From DSVZ01 sp964568145 (GTDB taxonomy: Bacteria > Verrucomicrobiota > Verrucomicrobiia > Limisphaerales > J093), in the NCBI GenBank assembly GCA_964568145.1, contig CAZMOZ010000004.1:124001-188000 (forward strand): DNA of 64,000 bases, written 5' to 3'. This document shows, piece by piece, positions 1 through 7,880 of the stretch. Each line of letters begins with the position of its first letter. Within the stretch, counting starts at the first letter, position 1. Both the position numbers and the translations under genes were made by a program. The notes below the pieces were generated by a model. It did not search any database. It was not told where the DNA came from and saw only the letters and a list, made by a program, of their open reading frames with translations.

Positions 1-1
1 G

Positions 2-3000
2 ATCGCGACCGCGGAGTTCCGCACCCCGGCCGAGGGGCGGGCCTTTGAGTTTCCGGAATTTGTCTTTCAGCCTGACCCCGGGCCGGACGGGGATGGAGAC
101 GGCCTCACCGACTTCGCGGAATCCATCGCCGGCTCCGACCCGGCCAAGGCCGACACGGACGGCGACGGCGTGACGGACGCGGCGGAAGTGCGCGCGGGCA
201 CCTCGCCGACGGGGGCTGATTCCACCGGGCCGGCACTGCTGGCGGGCGCTGCCACCGGCGGTTACGCGTGGGACGTCTGCCTCGACGGCCAGCGCGCCTT
301 GGTGGCGGCCGGTGATGCGGGCCTGGCGGTCTTCAACGTGTTGAATCCGGCGCGTCCGGTGTTGATCGGTCGCGCGGACACGCCGGGCGACGCGCGCGCC
401 GTGGCCTGCGCGGGCGACGTGGCCGCCGTCGCCGATGGTGCGGCCGGCCTGGCGCTCGTGGACCTCACGGCGGTGCCCAGTCTTGTCGTGAACCGCCAAC
501 TTCCGCTCGGCGCGCCGGTCAACGCCGTCGCCGCCCAGGGCGGTCTGGTCTTCGCCGGTTTGGACACGGGCGCGGTGGTGATGCTCGACGCGGCGTCCGG
601 CGCGGAGTTGCGTCGCCGCGAGGTCGGCGGCGGGATCGAGGATCTCATGGTCCGCGACCGCTGGGTCCATGCCCTGTCCGTGCAGCAGGGCGAACTCAAG
701 CTGTACACCTTGGAAGTCACCGGCGGGAACCTAGAGACGCGCCAGGAATTGACGCTGACGGGCAGCCGCGGCGCGGGCGGGAGAAGGCTCCGGCTGTTGG
801 CCGGCGCGGACAGGTTGTTCGTCGTGTTCACCCAGGGGTACCATGTGCTGCGCCAGGATGATCCGCAGAACCCCGCCCGGCTCGGCACGGCCATAACCAC
901 CCAGGCGGGCTGGCGGCATTTCGGCCTAACCGCCGGTGGCTTGTTGGTAGCGGCGGCGGACCCCAATAGCACCGACGACGGCGCGCATGACGTGCAGTTG
1001 CATCGCCTGGCCGCGGACGGCATCAGCCCCGTCTTCGATCTGCAACTGCCCACGCCCGGCAGCGCCGAAGCCGTGAGCCTGCGCGACGAACTGGCGTACG
1101 TGGCCGACGGCCCGGCCGGCCTGCAGGTGCTGCGCTTCCAGGATGCGGACCGCGCCGGGCGCGCGCCTACGGTGGAAGTGCGCGCCTCCGTGCCCGGCCC
1201 GCGCGTGCAGGCCAACGAGCGGGTCACCTTCACCGCCGTGGCCACCGACGACGTGGCCGTGGCGCGCGTGGATTTCGAGTTGGACGGCGTCCCAGTGGCC
1301 TCCGACTCCAGCTTCCCCTTCGAACTGGTCCTGGCTGCCCCGCAACGGTCGCTTGATCGTGAAACCCTGCGGGTCCGCGCGCGTGCCACCGACACCGGTG
1401 GCAACGTGGGCGTCAGCCCGGAGCTGGTGCTGCAACTGGCCGATGACGCCACCGCGCCGGTCGTCACCGGAACTTCGCCGGAATCCGGATCGGAGATCGC
1501 GACGGCGCTGGTGGACACGCTGGTGGTGAGTTTCAGCGAAGTCATCGAACCCTCGAGCCTCACGCCGGCGAACTTTCTCCTGACCTACGCCGGGCCGGAC
1601 AACCAGTTCGGCACGGCGGACGACGCCCCGGTGGCCGGCGGCGTGGTCGAGCACCGGGCGGCGGAGGCCACCGCGCGGCTGCGCTTTGCCGCGCCGCTCA
1701 ACACCGGCCGGTACCGCGCCCAGGTGGGGCCGGGGATCGCCGATCCCGCCGGCAACATCAACCCGACCGTCCATGAATGGGGATTCCGCCTGATCGGGCC
1801 GAAGGTGATCAGCAGCGTCCCGCGCAGCTACGGCAGTTCCGCCGGGTACGAGACCCGCGTGCGCTTCAGCCGCGCGATGAACGCCGCCTCGGTGGCGGCG
1901 GCGTGGAAGATCCTCGGCCTCGGCCCGGACGGCTCGCCCAACACGGCCGACGACGAGATCATGCCCGGCGAAGTCACGCTGGAGGCCGGCGGCACCGTGG
2001 CGGTGTTCCGCTTCGCCCAGCCCCTTGTGCCCGGACAATACCTTGTCCGCCTCGACCAGACCGCGACGGACGAAGCGGGCCGTGCGCTGCACGAAGCCTG
2101 GGACACTTACTTCAATGCCTCCGAGCTGACTTACGGTTCGGGCGTCCGGTGGGAAGGCAACCTGGGGGATCTTCTGTCTGCGAACGAATTCCGGCTCGTC
2201 TTCCCGTCACCGGTGGACTTGGTCGTGGTCAACCAGAACCGCCAGGAGGTGAGCTTGACCCGCCCGGACGGCACGGTGGTGGCCACCAGTTCGGACCGGG
2301 TGTTCGATATCGCCGTGCCGCAAGCGGGGACGTACGTCTTCCGGATCACGCGGTCGGAGGCGGGCCAGCCTACGGCTTACGCGGTCGGTCTTTTCGACCG
2401 CCAACTCCAGTCCTTCGCCTATGATCTGAACGGGCAGTCGAGCATCGCGATCGAGGGTCGCGCCGAACGCCTGGCGCCCGGTGACGTGGACGAATGGCGC
2501 CTCACCACCGAGCCAGGCGCTCGCTATCGCCTGCGCCTGCAAACCGCGGACGACTGGTGCGACATGCAGTGGAGCCTGTACGCCCCGGCGGGCAACGCAC
2601 TCGTCCTGAAACGCGCGGGCTGCGAGGACGCCTTTGTTTTCTCATCGTCCACGGGCGGCGTGTACCGGCTGGTCGTGACGCCGACCATCCCGCAGGGCGT
2701 CGCGCCACGCTTCGAAATCCGGCGGGGAGAAACCCGGTCCTTCGCCCGCGATTTGTCCGCGGCGGACCAGTATCGCGGGGCCGATGATCCGGAGGTGGAG
2801 GGCGGCTTTCTCGAGCCGGCGGATGCCCTGCGCTTCGTCTTCAATCTGGCGGCCGGGCAACGCTGGAGTTTCCAGCCGCTGACGCCGGAGTGCTGGATGG
2901 GCTGGGAACTGCGCGCGCCGGACGGCGGCGTGGTCTTTGCCCAGGACTGCCCCACAATTCAGCAGATCCTTTCCGGGACTGGTGGCGAGTTCCAACTCCT

Positions 3001-3736
3001 CATGTTCAACCGCGGTTCGTTCCGGACCTCGGGCCCGATGCTCGAGGCGTACCGCGTGCTCACCCGTGCCTTCGCGCACGACCTCGGCACCGGCGGGGTT
3101 GTCCGCGTGACGGAGGCGATCCCCGGTGTGGGCAGCCGGCACGTCCACGAGTTCCGGGTCGCCGCCGGCCAGCCGGTGGCGTTCAGCGACTCCGGCCGGG
3201 GGCCGGGGCTTGAGTGGGAGCTGCGTGACCCCGCCGGCCGGATCGTCTTCGGGCCGGAGCGGAGCCGCCAGGTCGGCGCGTACCGGATTGAGAATCCCCT
3301 GACGGGCGCCTACCGCCTGACGTTCACTGCCACGCCGCAGCTACGGGGCCAGTATGGATTCGCCGCCGGCATTCCCCGCACCTTGACCACCGCGCACGAC
3401 CTGGTGGCGGAATCCAACCTGGTTCAAAACCTCGACCTGCCGCTGCCCGGCAGCGTGCGGGTGCTGGAACTCCAGTTGGCGGCGGCTGAACCGGTCCGCC
3501 TCCGCCTCGAGGCGCTGGAAGAAGAATGCACAGAGTCCACCCTGGTGAGCCTGCAGGCGCCGGACGGTGAAGTGTTGTTCTCCCTGCCGCTCAGCGGATG
3601 CTCGCTCGTGCGCGACTTCGTCACCGCAACGGCCGGTTTTTACCGGGTCACGGTGAGTATCCCACCCGACGCGTCGCCCGAGCCCGTCCGGATCGACATC
3701 CGTCGCGGATCAACGGGTGATGGGGGCGAGGGTTAA
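2..3736 (+). CDS. Large secreted multidomain protein, 5' end cut by window edge
   Basis: The frame is open from the left edge, so the gene starts outside the window. The visible part begins with an acidic calcium-binding stretch of the thrombospondin type 3 kind (DGDGDGLTD, then DTDGDGVTD, nt 90-180). A beta-propeller-like region of LVIVD type follows (about nt 240-1140, with repeats such as GLAVFNVLNPARPVLIG). Next comes an Ig-like domain (about nt 1170-1440), then two SbsA/Big_5-type Ig-like domains (about nt 1450-2130) that share a GPDxxxxTADD motif. The last third holds repeated units resembling bacterial pre-peptidase C-terminal (PPC) domains, each with an FAxDL-type strand. No enzymatic motif is visible, so a surface or secreted structural/adhesive role is inferred. 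The stop is TAA at 3734-3736, and 20 nt overlap the next open frame. Confidence 0.8.
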   Translation: MATAEFRTPAEGRAFEFPEFVFQPDPGPDGDGDGLTDFAESIAGSDPAKADTDGDGVTDAAEVRAGTSPTGADSTGPALLAGAATGGYAWDVCLDGQRALVAAGDAGLAVFNVLNPARPVLIGRADTPGDARAVACAGDVAAVADGAAGLALVDLTAVPSLVVNRQLPLGAPVNAVAAQGGLVFAGLDTGAVVMLDAASGAELRRREVGGGIEDLMVRDRWVHALSVQQGELKLYTLEVTGGNLETRQELTLTGSRGAGGRRLRLLAGADRLFVVFTQGYHVLRQDDPQNPARLGTAITTQAGWRHFGLTAGGLLVAAADPNSTDDGAHDVQLHRLAADGISPVFDLQLPTPGSAEAVSLRDELAYVADGPAGLQVLRFQDADRAGRAPTVEVRASVPGPRVQANERVTFTAVATDDVAVARVDFELDGVPVASDSSFPFELVLAAPQRSLDRETLRVRARATDTGGNVGVSPELVLQLADDATAPVVTGTSPESGSEIATALVDTLVVSFSEVIEPSSLTPANFLLTYAGPDNQFGTADDAPVAGGVVEHRAAEATARLRFAAPLNTGRYRAQVGPGIADPAGNINPTVHEWGFRLIGPKVISSVPRSYGSSAGYETRVRFSRAMNAASVAAAWKILGLGPDGSPNTADDEIMPGEVTLEAGGTVAVFRFAQPLVPGQYLVRLDQTATDEAGRALHEAWDTYFNASELTYGSGVRWEGNLGDLLSANEFRLVFPSPVDLVVVNQNRQEVSLTRPDGTVVATSSDRVFDIAVPQAGTYVFRITRSEAGQPTAYAVGLFDRQLQSFAYDLNGQSSIAIEGRAERLAPGDVDEWRLTTEPGARYRLRLQTADDWCDMQWSLYAPAGNALVLKRAGCEDAFVFSSSTGGVYRLVVTPTIPQGVAPRFEIRRGETRSFARDLSAADQYRGADDPEVEGGFLEPADALRFVFNLAAGQRWSFQPLTPECWMGWELRAPDGGVVFAQDCPTIQQILSGTGGEFQLLMFNRGSFRTSGPMLEAYRVLTRAFAHDLGTGGVVRVTEAIPGVGSRHVHEFRVAAGQPVAFSDSGRGPGLEWELRDPAGRIVFGPERSRQVGAYRIENPLTGAYRLTFTATPQLRGQYGFAAGIPRTLTTAHDLVAESNLVQNLDLPLPGSVRVLELQLAAAEPVRLRLEALEEECTESTLVSLQAPDGEVLFSLPLSGCSLVRDFVTATAGFYRVTVSIPPDASPEPVRIDIRRGSTGDGGEG

Positions 3737-4037
3737 GGCGCGTGGGAATGCGAAGGTGCTCATGTGGATGAGCGAAGCCTTCGCGCCTGAAAGCTTTCGC
3801 GTGGAGCTTTTCACGCTGGCTGGGGCCGGCCCGGACGAGCGCCACGGCACGGCCGACGATGTGCCGGTGTGTTTCACGACCGCCTGGGAGCGCGGCAGCA
3901 CACTGCTGGCGGTGAATTCAGCGGCCGAATTCCGCGTGACCCTGCCGGAGGCTGGCAGCTACGTGCTGTGGATCGCGCGGGCGGACGGGGACCAAAGTGG
4001 CGGCCTTTTGAATGTGAAGCCTGCTGCGGTGCCGTAG
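3717..4037 (+). CDS. Short SbsA/Ig-like fragment overlapping the preceding gene
   Basis: This 106-residue open frame starts with GTG-ATG inside the last codons of the preceding gene, in another frame. It contains MSEAFAPES followed by GAGPDERHGTADDVPV. These match the FSEVIEPSS and GPDxxxxTADD signature of the two SbsA-type Ig-like domains in the upstream protein, and the fragment then ends in a beta-rich segment (GSYVLWIARAD). It has no signal peptide and is shorter than one complete domain, so it is probably a remnant or a frameshifted extra domain of the upstream gene. A translationally coupled small gene is possible. I see no independent function. Confidence 0.4.
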   Translation: MMGARVKARGNAKVLMWMSEAFAPESFRVELFTLAGAGPDERHGTADDVPVCFTTAWERGSTLLAVNSAAEFRVTLPEAGSYVLWIARADGDQSGGLLNVKPAAVP

Positions 4038-4145
4038 GTCTCCTCCACCTGGGCATACCTTGGTTTGGAGGACCGCTGCCGGATCAGCGATTCGGTCACG
4101 GGTGCCGTGACTCGACGGCTGATGGTGTCCGACGGGAGCCGACAG

Positions 4146-4844
4146 TTACACGACCGTCAGCGGCCGGCCGTTGTCTTTCGCGGAAAGCCCGAGCAGGAAC
4201 GGCGCGGCGCGGCGCGCCCAGTCCTCCGGCGACGGATACGAGCCGGCGGCGCCGCCAAAGCAGCTTCGCAGCATGTCGGTGTCAATGATGCCGGGGTTCA
4301 ACGGCACCGCCGCCATGCCGGCCGGCAGTTCCTGCGCCAGCGCCTGCGTGAGGCCTTCGACGGCCCATTTCGTGGCGCAGTACGGCGCAACCTCGGCGTC
4401 GGTCGAGCGGCCCCAGCCGGAACTGAGGTTCACGATCACACCGCGGCGCCGGGCGATCATCGCCGGCGCGAAATGCCGGATGACGTTCGCCACGCCCTTG
4501 AGGTTCACGTCCACGACGCGGTCGAACTCCGCGGCCGGCACCTGCCAGAGCGGGGCGTTGCGGTTGATGAGCGCGGCGTTGTTCACCAGCAGGTCCGGCG
4601 GGCCGTGGCTGGCCAGCAACCGCGCCGCCCAAGCCCGGACCGCCGCGTCGTCCGCTACGTCCACCACCGCGAAGTCGTGCGGCGCGCCGTGGTGGCGGGC
4701 CAGTTCCGCGACGGCCGCCGCCGAGCGCACGCAGCCCAGCACTGTGTGGCCGCGCCGGACGAACTCCCCGACCAGCGCCCGCCCCAGCCCGCGGCTCACG
4801 CCGGTGATCAGGATCAAACGGGTTTGCGAACTCGCGTCAACCAT
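4146..4844 (-). CDS. Short-chain dehydrogenase/reductase (SDR)
   Basis: Classical NAD(P)-dependent SDR of about 232 residues. The Rossmann glycine motif TGVSRGLG lies near the N-terminus, an NNAALI motif (the NNAG equivalent) follows mid-protein, and the active site reads NLSSGWG with YCATK (Tyr-x3-Lys). The start was taken at ATG 4844 (MVDASS) because the frame upstream of it lies in the short divergent gap and the Rossmann strand begins about ten residues later. An earlier in-frame start at 4895 would overlap the divergent methyltransferase gene. The substrate cannot be told from the sequence. Confidence 0.88.
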   Translation of the reverse strand: MVDASSQTRLILITGVSRGLGRALVGEFVRRGHTVLGCVRSAAAVAELARHHGAPHDFAVVDVADDAAVRAWAARLLASHGPPDLLVNNAALINRNAPLWQVPAAEFDRVVDVNLKGVANVIRHFAPAMIARRRGVIVNLSSGWGRSTDAEVAPYCATKWAVEGLTQALAQELPAGMAAVPLNPGIIDTDMLRSCFGGAAGSYPSPEDWARRAAPFLLGLSAKDNGRPLTVV

Positions 4845-4893
4845 GCCGCCAGCGTAAAGTCCGGCCGGTTCGCCGCCAAGACGGCGGTGCGGC

Positions 4894-5919
4894 ATGGACG
4901 CGGCCTTGCAACTCGAATCGGAGCGCCTGGTGCGGTCGTGGGAGCGCCACGACGCGGCGATGCTGCGCGGCTATCTCGTGGCCGGCGTCGAGGACCCGCG
5001 GCTGAACGTCCAGAGCATCCTCACCCGGCATTACCTCGCGTGCGCCGTGGTGGGCGACCGCTGGCGGGAGTTGATGGAGGCGGAACTCCGCTTCGCCGCG
5101 GCGATGAACTGGATCGTCCACGCGACCCGCCGGCTCGACGGCCCGGAAGACTGGCAGGCCGTGGCCGCCGCACTGGCCAGCGACGCGGACAACGCGGAGG
5201 GTTTCGCCATTCCCGCCTTCATCCGCCGGCTGGCGCGCGAACTGCCCGCCGCCGTCGCCGGTCAGAGCGTGCCGGATTACCTGCGCGAGGCGGTCGCCGA
5301 GCTGGCGGGGCGGGGCACACCCGGCGACGGCCTGCTGGCGGCGCGCGACACGTTTGCCCGGCTCTGGCGGGCCGTGCTGACGGATGAACCGGTCGGCCAG
5401 AAACCGTCGGTGCTGGAGCCGGCGTGCGGTTCGGCGAACGACTACCGGTTCCTCGCCGCGTGCGGCCTGGCGCGGTTCCTCGATTACACCGGGTTCGATC
5501 TGTGCGCGAAGAACGTGGCCAACGCGCGTGCGCTGTTCCCGGCCGCGCGTTTCGCGGTGGGCAACGTCTTCGCGATCGCCGCGCCGGACCGGGCTTACGA
5601 CCACACGTTCATGCACGACCTGTTCGAGCACCTGTCGCCCGCGGGCCTGGAAGCGGCCGTGGCCGAGGTATGCCGGGTGACGCGGCGCGGGCTGTGCCTG
5701 GGGTTCTTCCAGATGGACGAGACGGCGGAGCACGTGGTGCGCGTGGTGGACGAGTATCACTGGAACACCCTCAGCCTGGCGCGCACGCTGGCGCTTTTCC
5801 GCCGGCACGGCTTCGCGGGCGAGGCGGTGCATATCGGCAGCCTGTTGCGCTGGCGGTTCGGCTGCGAGCACACCCACAACCCGGACGCCTACACGCTGGT
5901 CCTGAGCCGGGTGGAGTAA
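4894..5919 (+). CDS. SAM-dependent class I methyltransferase
   Basis: Protein of 341 residues. The N-terminal half is helical and I do not recognise it. The C-terminal half is a class I methyltransferase: motif I is VLEPACGSANDY, followed by an acidic loop (YTGFDLC) that would contact the SAM ribose, a motif IV-like HDLFEHLSP, and an FFQM strand. The gene is divergent from the SDR gene with about 50 bp between starts, so the two may share a control region. The substrate is unknown. The EHLSP pattern is common in small-molecule and lipid methyltransferases, but this is not decisive. Confidence 0.8.
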   Translation: MDAALQLESERLVRSWERHDAAMLRGYLVAGVEDPRLNVQSILTRHYLACAVVGDRWRELMEAELRFAAAMNWIVHATRRLDGPEDWQAVAAALASDADNAEGFAIPAFIRRLARELPAAVAGQSVPDYLREAVAELAGRGTPGDGLLAARDTFARLWRAVLTDEPVGQKPSVLEPACGSANDYRFLAACGLARFLDYTGFDLCAKNVANARALFPAARFAVGNVFAIAAPDRAYDHTFMHDLFEHLSPAGLEAAVAEVCRVTRRGLCLGFFQMDETAEHVVRVVDEYHWNTLSLARTLALFRRHGFAGEAVHIGSLLRWRFGCEHTHNPDAYTLVLSRVE

Positions 5920-6297
5920 GTGGGCGCTGGGTGGGGCGGGAACCGATCCGGGGTTCCTGGTTCCTGGAAGGCGGATACCGGATGCCGGATGCGGGGAGCG
6001 AGGAGCGAGGAGCGGGGAGCGGGGATGTTCGCTTCGGACTTCTGACTCCTGGCTTCCGGGTTTCTGTTCCTGCTCCAGCTGCCGGATGCCCACTTTCGAG
6101 CTTCGGACTTCGGACTTCGGACTTTGAACTTGGGACTTTGAACTTGGGACTTTGAACTTGGGACTAGGGACTGCGAGACACGACCATCGCCTTCAACTCT
6201 CGACTTTCGACTTTGCCCTTCGGATTTCGGATTTCGGATTTTCCAGCGTTCATTCCAGACTCGCCGCGGAGCGGCGCCGTCCTTAAGCTCACGCGCC
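5920..6297. repeat. Intergenic low-complexity microrepeat block
   Basis: There is no credible gene here. The stretch holds direct repeats: heptamers GGACTTC at 6105-6111 and 6112-6118, then three perfect tandem copies of the 14-mer GGACTTTGAACTTG at 6119-6132, 6133-6146 and 6147-6160. Related degenerate runs (GGATTTC, GACTTTC, GGAGCGAGGAGCG) flank them on both sides. The same vocabulary recurs at 17.3, 17.6, 23.0, 26.8 and 62.6 kb, so this is a genome-wide intergenic repeat type and not a local satellite. Confidence 0.75.
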
Positions 6298-7455
6298 ATG
6301 AACACCGTCCGCCTCGGCATCATCGGCATGGGCAACATCGGCCGATACCACGCCGATTACCTCCTCAACGGCAAGGTCGCCCGCTGCCAGCTCATGGCTG
6401 TCGCCGACGCCTTCGCGCCGCTCGAGGCCTGGGCCGCCCGGGGCCTCCAGACCTTCAGCGACGGCGAGGCGCTGATCCGGTCCGGCGCGGTGGACGCGGT
6501 CATCATCGCCACGCCGCATTACCAGCACACCACGCTGGGCATCGCCGCGCTCGAAGCCGGTCTGCACGTCATGGTCGAGAAGCCGATCTCGGTGCACAAG
6601 GCCGACGCCAAACGGCTGATCGCGGCGCACGCGCGGCGCCCCCAGCAGGTTTTTGCGGCGATGTTCCAGCTTCGCACCGAGCCGCGTTACGTGAAGATCA
6701 AGCAGCTCATCACCGGCGGCGAGCTGGGCGCGCTGGTGCGCATGAACTGGATCATCACCGATTGGTTCCGGACCGAGGCCTACTACGCGAGCGGCGGCTG
6801 GCGGGCGACCTGGAAAGGCGAGGGCGGCGGCGCGCTGCTCAACCAGTGCCCGCACAACCTGGACATCCTCCAGTGGCTGTGCGGCATGCCGGCGCGGGTG
6901 CACGGCTTCTGCCAGCTCGGCCGGTACCACAACATCGAGGTCGAGGACAACGTGACCGCCTACTGGGAATGGGCCGACGGCGCCACCGGCGTGTTCACCA
7001 CCTCGACCGGCGAGGCGCCGGGCACCAACCGGCTCGAACTGTGCGGCACGCGCGGCCGCCTGGTGCTGGAGAACAACCGGCTCACCTTCACCCGCAACGA
7101 GACCGACATGCTCGAGTTCAGCCGCACCGCCCGCACCGGCTTCGCCCGGCCCGACGTGTGGCACGTGGAAATCCCCTTTGCCGACGCCCCTGCCCAGCAC
7201 GCCACGCTCACGCAGAACTTCGTGGACGCCATCCTCGACGGCGCGCCGCTGGTGGCACCCGGCGCCGAGGGTCTGCACTCCGTCGAGCTGGCCAACGCCA
7301 TGCTCTACAGCTCGCTCACCGCCCAGACCGTCGAACTGCCACTGGACGGTGCGGCCTACGAGCAGAAGCTCCAGGAACTCATCGCCGGCTCGCGCTTCGA
7401 GAAGAAAGTCGTGGCCATCCAGGGCGAGGACTTCACCAAGTCGTTTGTGAGGTAA
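6298..7455 (+). CDS. Gfo/Idh/MocA family oxidoreductase (cytoplasmic)
   Basis: Predicted NAD(P)-dependent sugar or polyol dehydrogenase of 385 residues. The N-terminal Rossmann fold shows GIIGMGNIGRYH, and the conserved EKPIS motif with the catalytic Lys follows at about residue 95. The C-terminal half is the usual alpha/beta substrate domain, including GGGALLNQCPHNLD with the conserved His/Asp positions of the family. It has no signal peptide, unlike the Tat-exported homologue at 11385-12872. It stands alone between repeat-rich gaps. The substrate cannot be assigned from sequence. Confidence 0.9.
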   Translation: MNTVRLGIIGMGNIGRYHADYLLNGKVARCQLMAVADAFAPLEAWAARGLQTFSDGEALIRSGAVDAVIIATPHYQHTTLGIAALEAGLHVMVEKPISVHKADAKRLIAAHARRPQQVFAAMFQLRTEPRYVKIKQLITGGELGALVRMNWIITDWFRTEAYYASGGWRATWKGEGGGALLNQCPHNLDILQWLCGMPARVHGFCQLGRYHNIEVEDNVTAYWEWADGATGVFTTSTGEAPGTNRLELCGTRGRLVLENNRLTFTRNETDMLEFSRTARTGFARPDVWHVEIPFADAPAQHATLTQNFVDAILDGAPLVAPGAEGLHSVELANAMLYSSLTAQTVELPLDGAAYEQKLQELIAGSRFEKKVVAIQGEDFTKSFVR

Positions 7456-7683
7456 AACCGGGCTCAGCCAGCGCGTGCGCGTCCCTCCTCCCGCGAGCGG
7501 CGGCGCGACAGCGTCCTGGAGTGCGGCAGTCCGCTGCCGTTTTAGGGGTGGGTCGCCCCTCGCTGAGGGGCGACATCTCCGGCCTCTGAAAGCGCCAGAA
7601 GACTGGCGCACTCTAAAAGTTGCGCGGTTTCCGGGCTTCATGGCCGGACTTTCCGCCACAGTTGTCCCGGGAAGCCTACGCCT
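7456..7683. repeat. Intergenic region with a palindromic hairpin
   Basis: No gene is visible. At 7552-7574 lies a 23-nt palindrome, GTCGCCCCTC with its complement GAGGGGCGAC around a short centre. The same hairpin recurs at 30930-30952 and 49628-49650. The GGCAGTCCGCTGCC inverted repeat at 7524-7537 and the GCGCCAGAAGACTGGCGC inverted repeat near 7590-7607 add further stems. A terminator role for the upstream gene is possible, but no U-tract follows. Confidence 0.5.
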
Positions 7684-7831
7684 GGCGCGGTTTAATTAAA
7701 GCTGTGGCCGCGTGGGGAGCGCGGGCTTCAGCCCGCTTCACCGTGCGCGGGCAGACGGGCGTGGAAGCGGCGTGAACGCCGCGCTCCAAAAACGCTTTCG
7801 CAAGCGGCCACAGTTTTAATCAAACCGCTCT
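7684..7831 (+). repeat. ~148-bp MITE-like element with terminal inverted repeats, copy 1
   Basis: The left end reads GCGGTTTAATTAAAGCTGTG. The right end is its near-perfect inverse, CACAGTTTTAATCAAACCGC, so the termini pair over about 25 nt. Inside are two smaller inverted repeats, GCGGGCTTCAGCCCGC and GCGGCGTGAACGCCGC. The element has no coding capacity. Closely similar copies are at 17399-17545 (inverted) and 36211-36359. The structure suggests a non-autonomous mobile or REP-type element that folds into a long hairpin. Confidence 0.75.
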
Positions 7832-7880
7832 ATGCCGGCAGAGATGCCGCCACTTCCAGTTCGCTGGCCGGCGGGCCGGA

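Noticed and set aside
6105..6160. Possible CRISPR-like array from regularly spaced repeats.
   Set aside because: Units are 7 and 14 nt, contiguous and without spacers; there are no cas genes.
6289..7659. A 456-codon open frame on the minus strand opposite the Gfo/Idh/MocA gene (and similar long antisense frames at 11325-13673, 19480-21336, 21364-22737 and 27069-28352).
   Set aside because: These frames lie opposite well-recognised genes, have His/Arg/Gly-rich composition without domains, and arise from the high GC at third codon positions.
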